This document shows, in pieces, positions 42,557-52,194 of a DNA stretch of 64,000 bases. Position numbers and translations under genes: made by a program. The stretch's first letter is position 1, and each line of letters starts with the position of its first letter. A model generated the notes under the pieces. The model had not been told where the DNA came from and made no database searches. It saw nothing but the letters and a program-made list of their open reading frames with translations. The stretch is from Membranipora membranacea (lineage: Eukaryota > Bryozoa > Gymnolaemata > Cheilostomatida > Membraniporidae), in the NCBI GenBank assembly GCA_914767715.1, contig OU612074.1, forward strand, positions 3,055,501-3,119,500. Direction: 5' to 3'.

Positions 42557-45473
42557 TCTCTGGTGATTGCTGTGCTGTATGTTGTATATCTGGCGCGATC
42601 TGACGTCTGTTCCGTCTAAGAATTTGACCGTTCTCCTTCTGAAGAGCCACTTCTCTTCCTGAGACGGCTACTACTGTAGACGAACATGGTTTAGCTCCTG
42701 GATCATTTAGTGTGACTCTATCTCCAACCTGAACCTCTGTCCTGATCTTCACTCTATATCTCCGGTTGTACTGATCCGACTGCTTGTTTCGATACCAGGC
42801 TTCAAAATCTTTAAGTCCTTTCAGGTTTACCTGTTTCTCAGCCAGAATACCCATACTGTTTAAACCTCGTCCCATCAGCAGCTGGGCAGGAGAGTACCCA
42901 TTCTGTAACGGAGCATCTCTGTAACATAGAAGAGCTTGATCTATATTCTCATTCTTCTTGATTAGCTTCTTGAAGGTTTGTACCCCTCTCTCTGCTTCAC
43001 CATTTGATTGAGAATATTTAGGAGAACTGATACGGTGTAAGATATTCCATTGGTCCATTAATTGCTTAAATCTCTCAGACACAAACTGAGGACCGTTATC
43101 ACTGATGACGGAATTAGGAATTCCAAACAGCGAGAACACCTTCTTTATTGTGCCGCACACAGTTTCTGCAGTCGTGTCAGAAAGCTTCTCTGCAATCAGA
43201 TATCGACTGAAATAATCCATGATAACAAGATAATCATTACTCCTCTCCTCCACTGTACAAAGATCCATTCCGATCTGCCACCACGGGCGTTCAGGAAAAG
43301 GCACGGATACCAGAGGCTCTCTTGGTTGAGATCGATGTTTCAAACATGTAGCACATGTTTTAACTAGCTCTCTAATTTCTGTAGTTAGACCAGGCCACCA
43401 TACCAGATCTTTAGCTCTCTCCATACATTTTGATTCTCCCAGATGTCCCGCGTGTATATCCTTCAGTACCTGTTGCCTTTCTAAGAGCGGAATGAACACC
43501 CTGTTGTTATAAAACACTAGATCCCCCGCTTCTGTTAGACATTCCTTGAATGTGTAGATATTCTTAACAAACTGCGGACACTGCTTATACTCATGCCAAC
43601 CATACTGTATATACCGCTTAATTTGCTGACAAACCGTATCATTGAGTGTAGAGAACTGGAGTTGCCTTCTGCGAGTCTCCGACATCGGTAGATCTTCTAC
43701 AATCTCCGATATATCTAGTTCATCCAGTTGAACCGTATCACTCTTTGGACAGGGTGCTCTGCTTAATGCATCGGCAATCAATAACTTCTCCCCTGGAGTA
43801 TATTTTATGGAATAGCAGAATTTCATCATCCTAAGCCTGAACCTCTGCACCCGCATAGGTAGCTTTGCCAATTCCATTTTAGATAGGATGCTGATAAGAG
43901 GTTTGTGGTCTGTCTCTACTTGAAATTTTCTACCTGCTAAATAGTAATAAAACTTTTCCGCAGCCCAACAGATTGCCAGCGCCTCCTTTTCAATTTGAGC
44001 ATACCTTTGTTCTGTTTCACTGAGAGCTCTCGATGCGTAAGCAATCGGTTTGAGACCCTCTTCTGTTTTCTGAAATAAGGCAGCCCCCAATCCATAAGAG
44101 GACGCATCTGTCGATAAAAGAGTGTCTGCTTCAAGGGAGAATGGCGACAGCACCGGTGCAGAAGCTAAATTTTGTTTCATCTTCTCATATTCGAGAGCCA
44201 TGTCGCCATTCCAAGTCCAGTTGTCTTTATTTTCTTTCTTCAGCAGCTGCCTGAGCTGTACTGAGTCACTTGCTAAACTCGGAGAGAATTTACCTAAATA
44301 GTTCACCATCCCAAAAAATCTTTTGAGATCTTTGACCTTTTGCGGGGGAGGAAACTCCTGAATTGCTCTTATCTTTTCTGGATCCGCATGAATGCCTTGA
44401 GCATCAATGGCATGTCCTAGAAATGTAATTCTGCTCTGAAAAAACTCGCATTTTTCTTCATTCAGAGTAACCCCGGCCCTACTCAGTCTATTCAGAACCT
44501 CTTCTATTTTAGCTTTCTGCGACTCTTCATCTTCTGAATGAATTACGATGTCATCCATTTGACAAACAATCCCTTCTATGCCCTCCACTATCCTCTGCAT
44601 TTCACGTGAGAATATTTCAGGAGCTATCGATATTCCAAATGGAAGCCTGCAACACAGGTATCTTCCAAAAGGAGTAATAAATGTAGTTAGTGCTTGGGAT
44701 TCTTTTGACAGCTTCATCTGCCAATAACCACTGTTGGCATCGAGTTTTGAGAAAACTTTAGACCCCCCCAGCTGGGCTAGCAACTCATCCGTGGCTGGAA
44801 GAGGGTGATACGATCGTTTCACTGCCTCATTTAGTTTAGTGAAGTCTACACAGGGTCTGATTTTGTTGTTTTTCTTTGGGACCACAATCGATGGAGCACA
44901 CCACTCTGTGGGGCCCTCAACTCTCTTTATCACCCCTAGTTTCTCCATTTGTCTCAGTTCTTCGAGCATTGGTTTTCTTCTAGCAGCCGCTACTCTTCTG
45001 GGGATAGACTGACAATAAGGAGTTGCACCATCTCTGAGTTCAATTTTCACTTCGGTGTCCATGGATCCCAGTCCTGTAAATAACTTCGGAAACTTTATAG
45101 TCCACTCTTGCTTTGACACTATCTCACCCACAAAGGTTATGACTTGTAAACCCGACAAAGCTGGTTTGCCTAGTAACGGAGTGACAAGGTCTTCTATCAC
45201 ATACACTGTATCAGTATACACTCTGTCTGAGTATGATAGTTCTACTTGCGCTTTCCCTACCGTACGCAGCTTTGCATTCCCAGCTCCCAATAACTCTTTA
45301 CCAGCTGGCAAAAGCTGCAGATTCAACAAATCTGCTAAGTGCTTAAGAATGGCCGAAACTGCAGCGCCTGAATCAACCTTCAAGCGAGTTTCTCTCCCAT
45401 TGATAAAAACATCAATAAACCACGCTTTTGTCGTCTCTGTAATCGTGTCTATGTAATCAGTACTACCATATAG
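42546..45473 (-). CDS. pol: Gypsy pol: protease, RT, RNase H, integrase
   Basis: The frame is the same as gag and is open from the codon after the gag TGA, giving about 975 residues. The domains in order are: an aspartic protease (VDSGAAVS), the RT with SKLDANSGYWQM and the catalytic box QMDD (about residue 275 from the Met at 45383; Y/F is more usual before MDD), RNase H with STDASSYGLGAAL, the integrase zinc HHCC region (HAGHLGESKCM ... CATC), and a DDE core with MDLCT, SDNGPQF and NGEAERGVQTF. The spacing from protease to integrase is that of Ty3/Gypsy. No internal stop occurs before 42546. Expression most likely needs readthrough of the gag stop, since no ATG lies between the stop and the protease core. 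Confidence 0.93.
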   Translation of the reverse strand, partial: LYGSTDYIDTITETTKAWFIDVFINGRETRLKVDSGAAVSAILKHLADLLNLQLLPAGKELLGAGNAKLRTVGKAQVELSYSDRVYTDTVYVIEDLVTPLLGKPALSGLQVITFVGEIVSKQEWTIKFPKLFTGLGSMDTEVKIELRDGATPYCQSIPRRVAAARRKPMLEELRQMEKLGVIKRVEGPTEWCAPSIVVPKKNNKIRPCVDFTKLNEAVKRSYHPLPATDELLAQLGGSKVFSKLDANSGYWQMKLSKESQALTTFITPFGRYLCCRLPFGISIAPEIFSREMQRIVEGIEGIVCQMDDIVIHSEDEESQKAKIEEVLNRLSRAGVTLNEEKCEFFQSRITFLGHAIDAQGIHADPEKIRAIQEFPPPQKVKDLKRFFGMVNYLGKFSPSLASDSVQLRQLLKKENKDNWTWNGDMALEYEKMKQNLASAPVLSPFSLEADTLLSTDASSYGLGAALFQKTEEGLKPIAYASRALSETEQRYAQIEKEALAICWAAEKFYYYLAGRKFQVETDHKPLISILSKMELAKLPMRVQRFRLRMMKFCYSIKYTPGEKLLIADALSRAPCPKSDTVQLDELDISEIVEDLPMSETRRRQLQFSTLNDTVCQQIKRYIQYGWHEYKQCPQFVKNIYTFKECLTEAGDLVFYNNRVFIPLLERQQVLKDIHAGHLGESKCMERAKDLVWWPGLTTEIRELVKTCATCLKHRSQPREPLVSVPFPERPWWQIGMDLCTVEERSNDYLVIMDYFSRYLIAEKLSDTTAETVCGTIKKVFSLFGIPNSVISDNGPQFVSERFKQLMDQWNILHRISSPKYSQSNGEAERGVQTFKKLIKKNENIDQALLCYRDAPLQNGYSPAQLLMGRGLNSMGILAEKQVNLKGLKDFEAWYRNKQSDQYNRRYRVKIRTEVQVGDRVTLNDPGAKPCSSTVVAVSGREVALQKENGQILRRNRRQIAPDIQHTAQQSPESRV

Positions 45474-46340
45474 TCAGTGAGATCCAAGGTAAAGGCTGTC
45501 CAGAATTTCGTCTTCTCGCTCCTGGACTTCTGCTACTTTCTTATCTGCTTGAAACCTTCTCAGTGATTTACATATTTTTGCCCAATGTCCTATCTTTTTA
45601 CATTTGTTACATTTACTATTTTCTGCTGGACATTTTCCACCAAAGTGCCGCCATTTTCCACATTTCTGGCATTGACTTTTCAGCTCGAGATCATTTTTCT
45701 GCTGCCACTGTCTTCTCTTGTCAGTTGATAGGGTGTCGATGTTATTGGATTCTTCTTTATTTGAGGCTACGTTCTCTCCCATCTTTTCTGCTTGTGATTG
45801 GTGTGAGATAAACTGTTTTGCCTTTTGTATGCATAACTCAAGAGTTAGGTTTTCTGTGTCAATGAGATATTTCCTTAACTCTGAATCTCTCACTCCTACC
45901 ACTATATGATCTCTGACGAGTTCTGGTTTCATAACACCGTACTCACAGTTTTCACTCTGTGTTTGTAAACGGATGACAAATGCGCGTATAGATTCGCTTG
46001 AATCTTGTACCATTTGGTTGAACACTAGTCTTTCATAAATCACGTTCTTTACTGGTTCAAAGTACTCGTCAAAAAACTTAATCACATTTGCTAGAGTTTT
46101 CTTCTTAGCAGCTACGCTCTGGTCAAATACAAACTGATTATAAACTAGAACAGCATCACTTCCCATGACTACCGACATGTGACAAATCTTTTCATCTTCT
46201 GTTGTCATAGCAACAATACCCTTTACTACTTTATAGATGGCAAACTGCTCTTTGAAAATTTTCCATTTTGCAGATAAATTACTTGCTGTTAAATCAATGG
46301 TCTTCACAAACTTTTCTTGTTTACTTTCACTGGTAGCCAT
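45474..46340 (-). CDS. gag: Gypsy gag with two CCHC zinc knuckles
   Basis: 288 residues from ATG at 46340. The N-terminal two-thirds is the capsid-like part, with the KWKIFKEQFAIY start seen in many Gypsy Gags and FFDEYFEPVKNVIYERLVF, RLQTQSENCEYG in the middle. The C terminus has two CX2CX4HX4C knuckles (CQKCGKWRHFGGKC and CNKCKKIGHWAKIC) that should bind the genomic RNA. It ends with TGA (45476-45474) immediately followed by CTA, after which the same frame runs into the protease. Confidence 0.9.
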   Translation of the reverse strand: MATSESKQEKFVKTIDLTASNLSAKWKIFKEQFAIYKVVKGIVAMTTEDEKICHMSVVMGSDAVLVYNQFVFDQSVAAKKKTLANVIKFFDEYFEPVKNVIYERLVFNQMVQDSSESIRAFVIRLQTQSENCEYGVMKPELVRDHIVVGVRDSELRKYLIDTENLTLELCIQKAKQFISHQSQAEKMGENVASNKEESNNIDTLSTDKRRQWQQKNDLELKSQCQKCGKWRHFGGKCPAENSKCNKCKKIGHWAKICKSLRRFQADKKVAEVQEREDEILDSLYLGSH

Positions 46341-46600
46341 TTTAGCTGATAATACTAATCTACGATTAACTTTGTTCTACAGAATATCTTTTATACACTG
46401 TTCTCACTACTTTTGGCTAGGAATGTAACACAGTTCCTTTCTGCACTCTGTGAGAGCTTCTGAGATCCAACAAATCTCTCACCACTTTCTTATTCTGAGA
46501 CTGATGCTTGTTTTGTGACCCGAGCAAATTCAACAAATTTGCTAGAATCTGACCTCTGAAAAATTCCACAAATCTATCTGGTCTGAATCGAGTTATGGTG

Positions 46601-46618
46601 GGTGTTATTCTGACACCA
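46601..46618 (-). promoter_or_regulatory. Primer-binding site of the Gypsy element
   Basis: On the minus strand TGGTGTCAGAATAACACC directly follows the 5' LTR. It begins TGG, complementary to a tRNA CCA end; the donor tRNA was not assigned. Confidence 0.75.
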
Positions 46619-46887
46619 TGTTGTAGGATGGACTCACCAGTGGTTGTTCTTTAGAGAGGTGCTCGATGGACATAAGGATGGACAGTCTTCGGTCTACAAT
46701 AGGACGGATATCTCTAGCTAGGTTATTCTTGATTCTCCTTCACTCGGTCACCATTCATAGTCTGGTTCTCTCCTTCCGTGCTCCTAGGTCGATCCCCCTC
46801 TGTAGATTTGTAAATGAGTCTATCTCGACTCTACTGATATTGTTCTCAGACCATTATTTAGTGAGTCCACTTTAACTATCTATAACA
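46619..46887 (-). repeat. 5' LTR of the Gypsy element
   Basis: 269 bp, partner of 41006-41274. It should contain the element promoter. Confidence 0.95.
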
Positions 46888-47464
46888 ACAATCGGATCTG
46901 TGATCCTTTGTAGTCATATTCTGAAAAGTGTCAGTAGAAATATCATCAACTGTAGAAATACAACAGATTTTTTCTTTAGGGCTAGTCAGTCAGTTTTTTA
47001 TCTCTTGTATTTTTCAAAAATTTTTAATCAACCTGCTTATTCAGTACCCAGATGATACTAGTAGGTTTCAATGACTGTCAGTACAGCGACTCATAATTGG
47101 TAGACCATCTACCTATTAACCTTAATATCATGCATGAATTGTCTTTACTTTATCTAGACTGCACGTTTCTGAACTGTCACAATGTCCTCACCGGAGGTTG
47201 AGAAGTTTGAAGTGACAGACTATGATTATGAGAATGAGTTTAATGTAAACCGACCACAGCGCCGACAGACTAAGAACCAGGCTATCTAGGGCTCATTCGC
47301 TGGAGATGGTGATGACTCGGACGATGACTGGGACTCCAGATCTGGCTTTGGTGGAGGGTAAGTACATTGTATAAGTTACTTATCTTGTGTTTTGTAATCA
47401 TCTTAGAAAATACACCTATACCAAAAACCATACAATACCTAATAATAAACCCAGACATGATACT

Positions 47465-47745
47465 ATAATAATAATAATGAGTTTTTTTATTTACCGCTTA
47501 ATGTAAGCCACAATGGGTACTTCTAAGCGGTGAACATTGCATCATTACCGCTCGGTCACTGGGTCCAAGCACTCCATAGCCAACCCTGACTAATGAGAAC
47601 CTGAATCGCATGAAGCGCTGGTACTCATTGGAACACCCTACCGAACCCGGCTTCTCAGGTAACACCAGTGGACATGCACGGGAATCAAACCCCGGTCGTC
47701 AGATCGTTGATCCAACCCGCTAACCACTAGGCTAACCTGATAACC
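47465..47745 (-). repeat. tRNA-derived SINE in TFIP11 intron 1
   Basis: On the minus strand the head carries an A box TAGCCTAGTGGTTAGCGGG and a B box GGTTTGATTCC with usual spacing. A body of about 170 bp follows and ends in an ATT-type tail near 47465-47480. Pol III promoter boxes plus a simple tail mark a SINE. Confidence 0.75.
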
Positions 47746-47767
47746 TATATGAAGCATTAGCATTGAG

Positions 47768-48152
47768 GCACTGAGGTATCTAATTGTGGGCGATGTAGTG
47801 ACATTGGAAGGTGTAGTAGCATTGGTGTTATCATTGACTTGCAGCTCATATACCAGGTTTTTTGTTGTTAACTCGATTAATTTTAATCGAAACTTTGAGT
47901 TTGAAAATTACAATAGATTTAGAAGCTTGCCGTTATCAGTTTGATACTAATTTTAAGCAAAACAAATTTTTGAAGAAGAAATAGCCTCAAGTTGATAACA
48001 AGATGCTGCTGATTGTAAAGCAATTCCGATCAAAATTGATCGAGTTATGAACAAAAACCCTGGTATATGGACAGTAAATCAATGATTACACCAATGCTAC
48101 TACACCTTCCAATGACGTTACGTCGCCCCACAATTAAGTTCCTCACTTCAGC
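47768..48152. mobile_element. MITE-like element with about 145-bp TIRs in TFIP11 intron 1
   Basis: Left arm TAATTGTGGGCGATGTAGTG ... CATATACCAGG ... TTAACTCGAT pairs with the right arm in inverse orientation (CTGGTATATGG ... CATTGGAAGGTGTAGTAGC complement). It carries no ORF; the ends and target duplication are not resolved. Confidence 0.6.
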
Positions 48153-49334
48153 TGTATATGGTGTCCAGTCTAGGTTTATTATTAAGCCTATGATGGAAAC
48201 TGAGTCTGTCTGCAGCATTTGTTGTACTCATTATATACTTGATTATTTTTCATTCTGTCAATGCATGATTTCGTTTGACACTGTTACTTCTTGATATCCT
48301 CTAACTTGTCTTATATATTAGAAGATCTAGGGGAAAGGCTAACTTCTCAACAGGTATATCATTCATCAGTGGTGGATTGAAGAAAACAGCTGCACAGGAA
48401 GCAGCTTATATAACGGCAGGAGCTGCCAGTGGTGAGCAATGGGAGGATCAGGGGGATAGTGAAGACCCGTTCCTCCAAGAACAGTTTGGCCGACCAAAAT
48501 CAAGCAAGCCACGACAAAGGAAAGGATACGAACGCATAGAGCAACCAGCAACGAAAGGGTAAGCAATGAAATGGTTCCTTAGTAAAGTTCAACTTACCTT
48601 GCCAAACCACTTCAGCGATTGAAACTGGTAAGTTATTTTACCCATGCTAAAATGGTCGGTCACATTATAATTGCTAAAAACTGCAACTCAAAAGTTGGGT
48701 TCTCAACTGGTCAGCAAGAGAGAGAGAGATAATATTGAGAGCACTCAGAGTAACATGGATTGTCATATTCTGATATGTTGACAGAGGTATGGACTGTTTG
48801 TCACTATCTCCAATCATTTTATATTTACTAATCAATCCGAGCACACCCACCGGTGAGACCTTGTATTGCATGCTGCAGCTATTCTATCTTGAAGTATAGG
48901 AGAGTGGGAGAAGTATACAAGTGGTATAGGATCTAAGCTACTGATGGGTATGGGATATAAACATGGAGAGGGCCTGGGTAAGGATGGTAGAGGTATAGCT
49001 ACTCCTGTAGAGGCAACTCTGAGGAAAGGAAAGGGAGCTATAGGTGGGTAATTTCTCTCTTATATATCAGATATATTTATATGCATATCAGATATCCTAC
49101 CACATGTGTGATGGGAGTTTTGTAGCTGTCATTGGGTACAGGCCTCGTTGAATTCAAAGTTGTAAGACAAGAAACTCAAAATGTTGTGAAAGGGACAAAT
49201 CATTTCGTTTTAAATTATATTGACGGAAGGAAAAAGTGGTGTTTACTCTTTTATTTTTGTGAAACAACGCTTTGTATGTTGGAGGTTTTTTGTCTCCCCT
49301 TTTTTCTGAATGCGGCAACATTGTTCATTCATCG

Positions 49335-49573
49335 AGCTCTTAATATTTTTTATTCAGGTTTTTATGGTAGTGAGAGGTCGGAGAGATCATTGATATCTTA
49401 TTATGTTTTATTCAGGTTTTTATGGTAGTGAGAGGTCGGAGAGATCATTGATATCTTACTATATTATTTTCAGTTTTTTATGGTAGTGAGAGGTCGGAGA
49501 GATCATTGATATCTTACTATATTTTTTTCAGTTTTTTATGGTAGTGAGAGGTCGGAGAGATCATTGATAGATT
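49335..49573 (+). repeat. Four tandem copies of the TFIP11 exon 4 splice acceptor (58-bp unit)
   Basis: A 58-bp unit with a T-rich tract, CAG and the exon start TTTTATGGTAGTGAGAGGTC occurs four times; the acceptor AGs end at 49357, 49415, 49473 and 49531. Only the fourth is followed by the rest of exon 4. Copies 1-3 run into stop codons if used. Confidence 0.9.
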
Positions 49574-50640
49574 ACCCAGTGAAGGATGAGGAGGCTGATG
49601 ATGATACAAAGTTTAAAGAAGAGCTGAGTAGATGGAGGAGAACTGATACAGGTTAGTCTGCTGGTCTGCAGACAAAAGAAGAGCTTTATTGTGTGATTGG
49701 ATTGTCTCAAATATCTACAAGTGCCTGTCTTCAAGCCAAAATTGAGATCATACATTAGTCATGCACCGTTTGAGGCAGCTGGTAGAGCATCAGTTGGCTT
49801 ATCTATGCTATCAGTATCACGTTATGAATGGGATGTTAGGGAACACCGTTTGGTAAATCCTACAAGTCCCTATTGTTCTATCAGTGGAATTCCCCTTCAT
49901 GATTTTAACTTTTTACTAATTTTTTTAACAGAGGTATATTCTTGTAAGAACCCAACCAACAACCAAATCATCGATTAAGAGATCTTGATCTCAACAAATT
50001 TGATATTTTTTCCTCCAACCTTACACTAACATGAGGCTAGTCAGGACAGGCTGGTAATAAATATATATGATTCCTCACATGTTTGTTTAAGCAAGCGTCA
50101 CGTCCTAATGTGCGTGTAATATATTGGGATCTATAGTAGTGTATTAAGATTGTCACATTGCTTTTCACTCATTGCATTCACAGATAATAGTCCCTTATTA
50201 TCTGTCCGTCTGTCTCTCTGATTGTTACTCATTATTAATTTACCAGGTAAAAAGAAGACAACATATGTATATAAGACAGCTGATGAGCTTATCGCTAAAG
50301 GCGGAGCTAAGAAGAAAAATAAGGAGTCCAGTAGCAGCAGCAGCGGGAAATCTAAACACTCACAGGTCAAGGTCATTGATATGACAGGGAAAGAGCAGCG
50401 GGTCTTGTCAGGTGTGTTTTATATGTGAAAACTTGTTATGTTATTGAAGTTGTCTTCTTTATGGATCATTGGTTCAGGGACTGGACAACTCCAATGTATA
50501 AAGCTATATACGTAGTAACCTAGTTTCATCAGGGAGTTTGAGGTCCCACCCTCCCTGGTTTCATTAAGCTATTTTTAGGTTTATCTTATGTTAGCTTGAC
50601 TCAATTCTGACTGGCTGAAGTGGTGGTCTACATGAAGTAA

Positions 50641-50678
50641 ATAGGGTTAGTTAGTTAGTTAGTGAGTTAGTTAGTTAA
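50641..50678 (+). repeat. (GTTA)n microsatellite in TFIP11 intron 5
   Basis: About nine GTTA units with one GTGA variant. Confidence 0.8.
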
Positions 50679-51728
50679 TGTAAGCATTGTAATTGAGAGT
50701 TTCTGTCTGTGAATACTCTACTAGGGTAATGTATCAGCCGAACAATATTGATAGATATACAATCAAGGCTCGCTCATGCTGAAGTAGATATATGTAAAAC
50801 TCGGTGGGTAACGGGTCTGGTAAGCGTTCCTGCTTTAAGATAGACGATCATTTGCAAACACTGGTATTCTCTATCTGTTTAGGTTATCATGCAATCTCCA
50901 CTAAGAAGGCTGGTTCAGATGAGGATGATGATGCGTATAATTCTACCTCCTCAGAGAAGAGAGCGTTTGAGATGCCGGAACTGCTACACAATATAAATAT
51001 GCTTATCGATATGACTGAAGAAGATATTATAACTAAGGACAGACAACTCAGGTATGTGGTTTATTTATTTGCTAGTGGTCAGATTTGTGAGTCACGAGAC
51101 ACACATATATTAGATGGTCAATTAGGATGAAAATGTTCAAATAAATCCAAAACCCTAATACTAAAAAGTGTTTTGGCAAGTTAATCCCACAGGCTGAAAC
51201 ATGTTTTTAACACAGAAGGTAATAAGTATCCTAGAGATATTATGCTCTCATATTTATTGCCTAAGCTTAGAGAGATTGGACTAATGGTGAGTCCGCCTCA
51301 GCTTGTTGGTACTGAACAGTTCAAGTGTCACAATCATAAGTATCTCGTAGAGCCTGGGCCCTCTTGGTGAGAGGTCACTTGATAGGGTAACCAATGTTGT
51401 ATGTTGGCTCACTACTTCAAGAGAGCTAAGGTATTTTGAAATTGTATACCTTTGGCATACCTTTTATATCAAAACATTGTTGTAGATATGAGCGAGATAT
51501 GACAGTAAATATGCAGCACGAGTCGGAGCGATTAGAGACACTATGCTATCAGGAAGAGGAGCAGATAAACAGACTAAGTGAAGTTCTTAAGCTGATTGAT
51601 ACGTTTGAGGAGAGATCACATCCTGGAGCTATCGACCCCCTCACCCTCGATGAGTGTGCTGATCTGTTTACTAGACTACAGGTATAGGTTTACTACTGTA
51701 CAACAAAAATAAACCCCTGATACTGGAA

Positions 51729-51918
51729 GTGTGCTACTGCGATGTACCAATTAGGTACATGTATGAGTGTGCTACTGCGATGTACCAATTAACTACATGT
51801 ATGAGTGTGCTACTGCGATGTACCAAATAACTACATGTATGAGTGTGCTACTGCGATGTACCAATTAACTACATATATGGGTGTGCTACTGCGATGTACC
51901 AATTAACTACATGTATGA
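51729..51918 (+). repeat. 38-bp minisatellite, 5 units, TFIP11 intron 7
   Basis: The unit begins GTGTGCTACTGCGATGTACC and repeats with period 38 (starts 51729, 51767, 51805, 51843, 51881) with few substitutions. Confidence 0.9.
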
Positions 51919-52138
51919 TAGACAGAGATGATAGCTCATTAGGAATCTCATGACTGTGTATGTTTCAGTAATTGAAATCTCGAATCTAGGGTCTAAGTAT
52001 GATGGGCTTTCGCCAGTTGGCTTCTCTCTTATCCACACTTCCTTAGTATGTCTACATCAATGTCTGAGCTATCCTCATGTCACTAGATGTTGATGCTCCC
52101 ATTCTGTATCAGTGATGATACATATAGCCAGATCTTTG

Positions 52139-52194
52139 ATTATCTCACATTATCTCACATAACCTCACAATATCTCACATTATCTCACACACAG
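52139..52194 (+). repeat. TATCTCACAT tandem repeat forming the exon 8 acceptor tract
   Basis: Five to six 10-bp units end in ACACACAG, directly before TFIP11 exon 8, so the repeat serves as the pyrimidine-containing acceptor region. Confidence 0.7.

Larger units (their letters stand above)
41001..46892 (-). mobile_element. Complete Ty3/Gypsy LTR retrotransposon with an extra SGNH ORF
   Basis: Orientation is minus. 5' LTR 46887-46619, primer-binding site 46618-46601, gag 46340-45474, pol 45473-42546, SGNH hydrolase ORF 42176-41544, polypurine tract 41284-41275, 3' LTR 41274-41006. The element proper is 5882 bp. The 5-bp target duplication ACAAT lies at 41001-41005 and 46888-46892. The LTRs are both 269 bp, start TG and end CA, and differ at six positions (about 97.8 percent identical), so the insertion is fairly recent. 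Pol order protease-RT-RNase H-integrase places it in Ty3/Gypsy (Metaviridae); the clade was not determined. Confidence 0.92.

Noticed and set aside
43062-43367. Plus-strand frames inside the Gypsy element
   Set aside because: They are antisense to pol with no independent signal.
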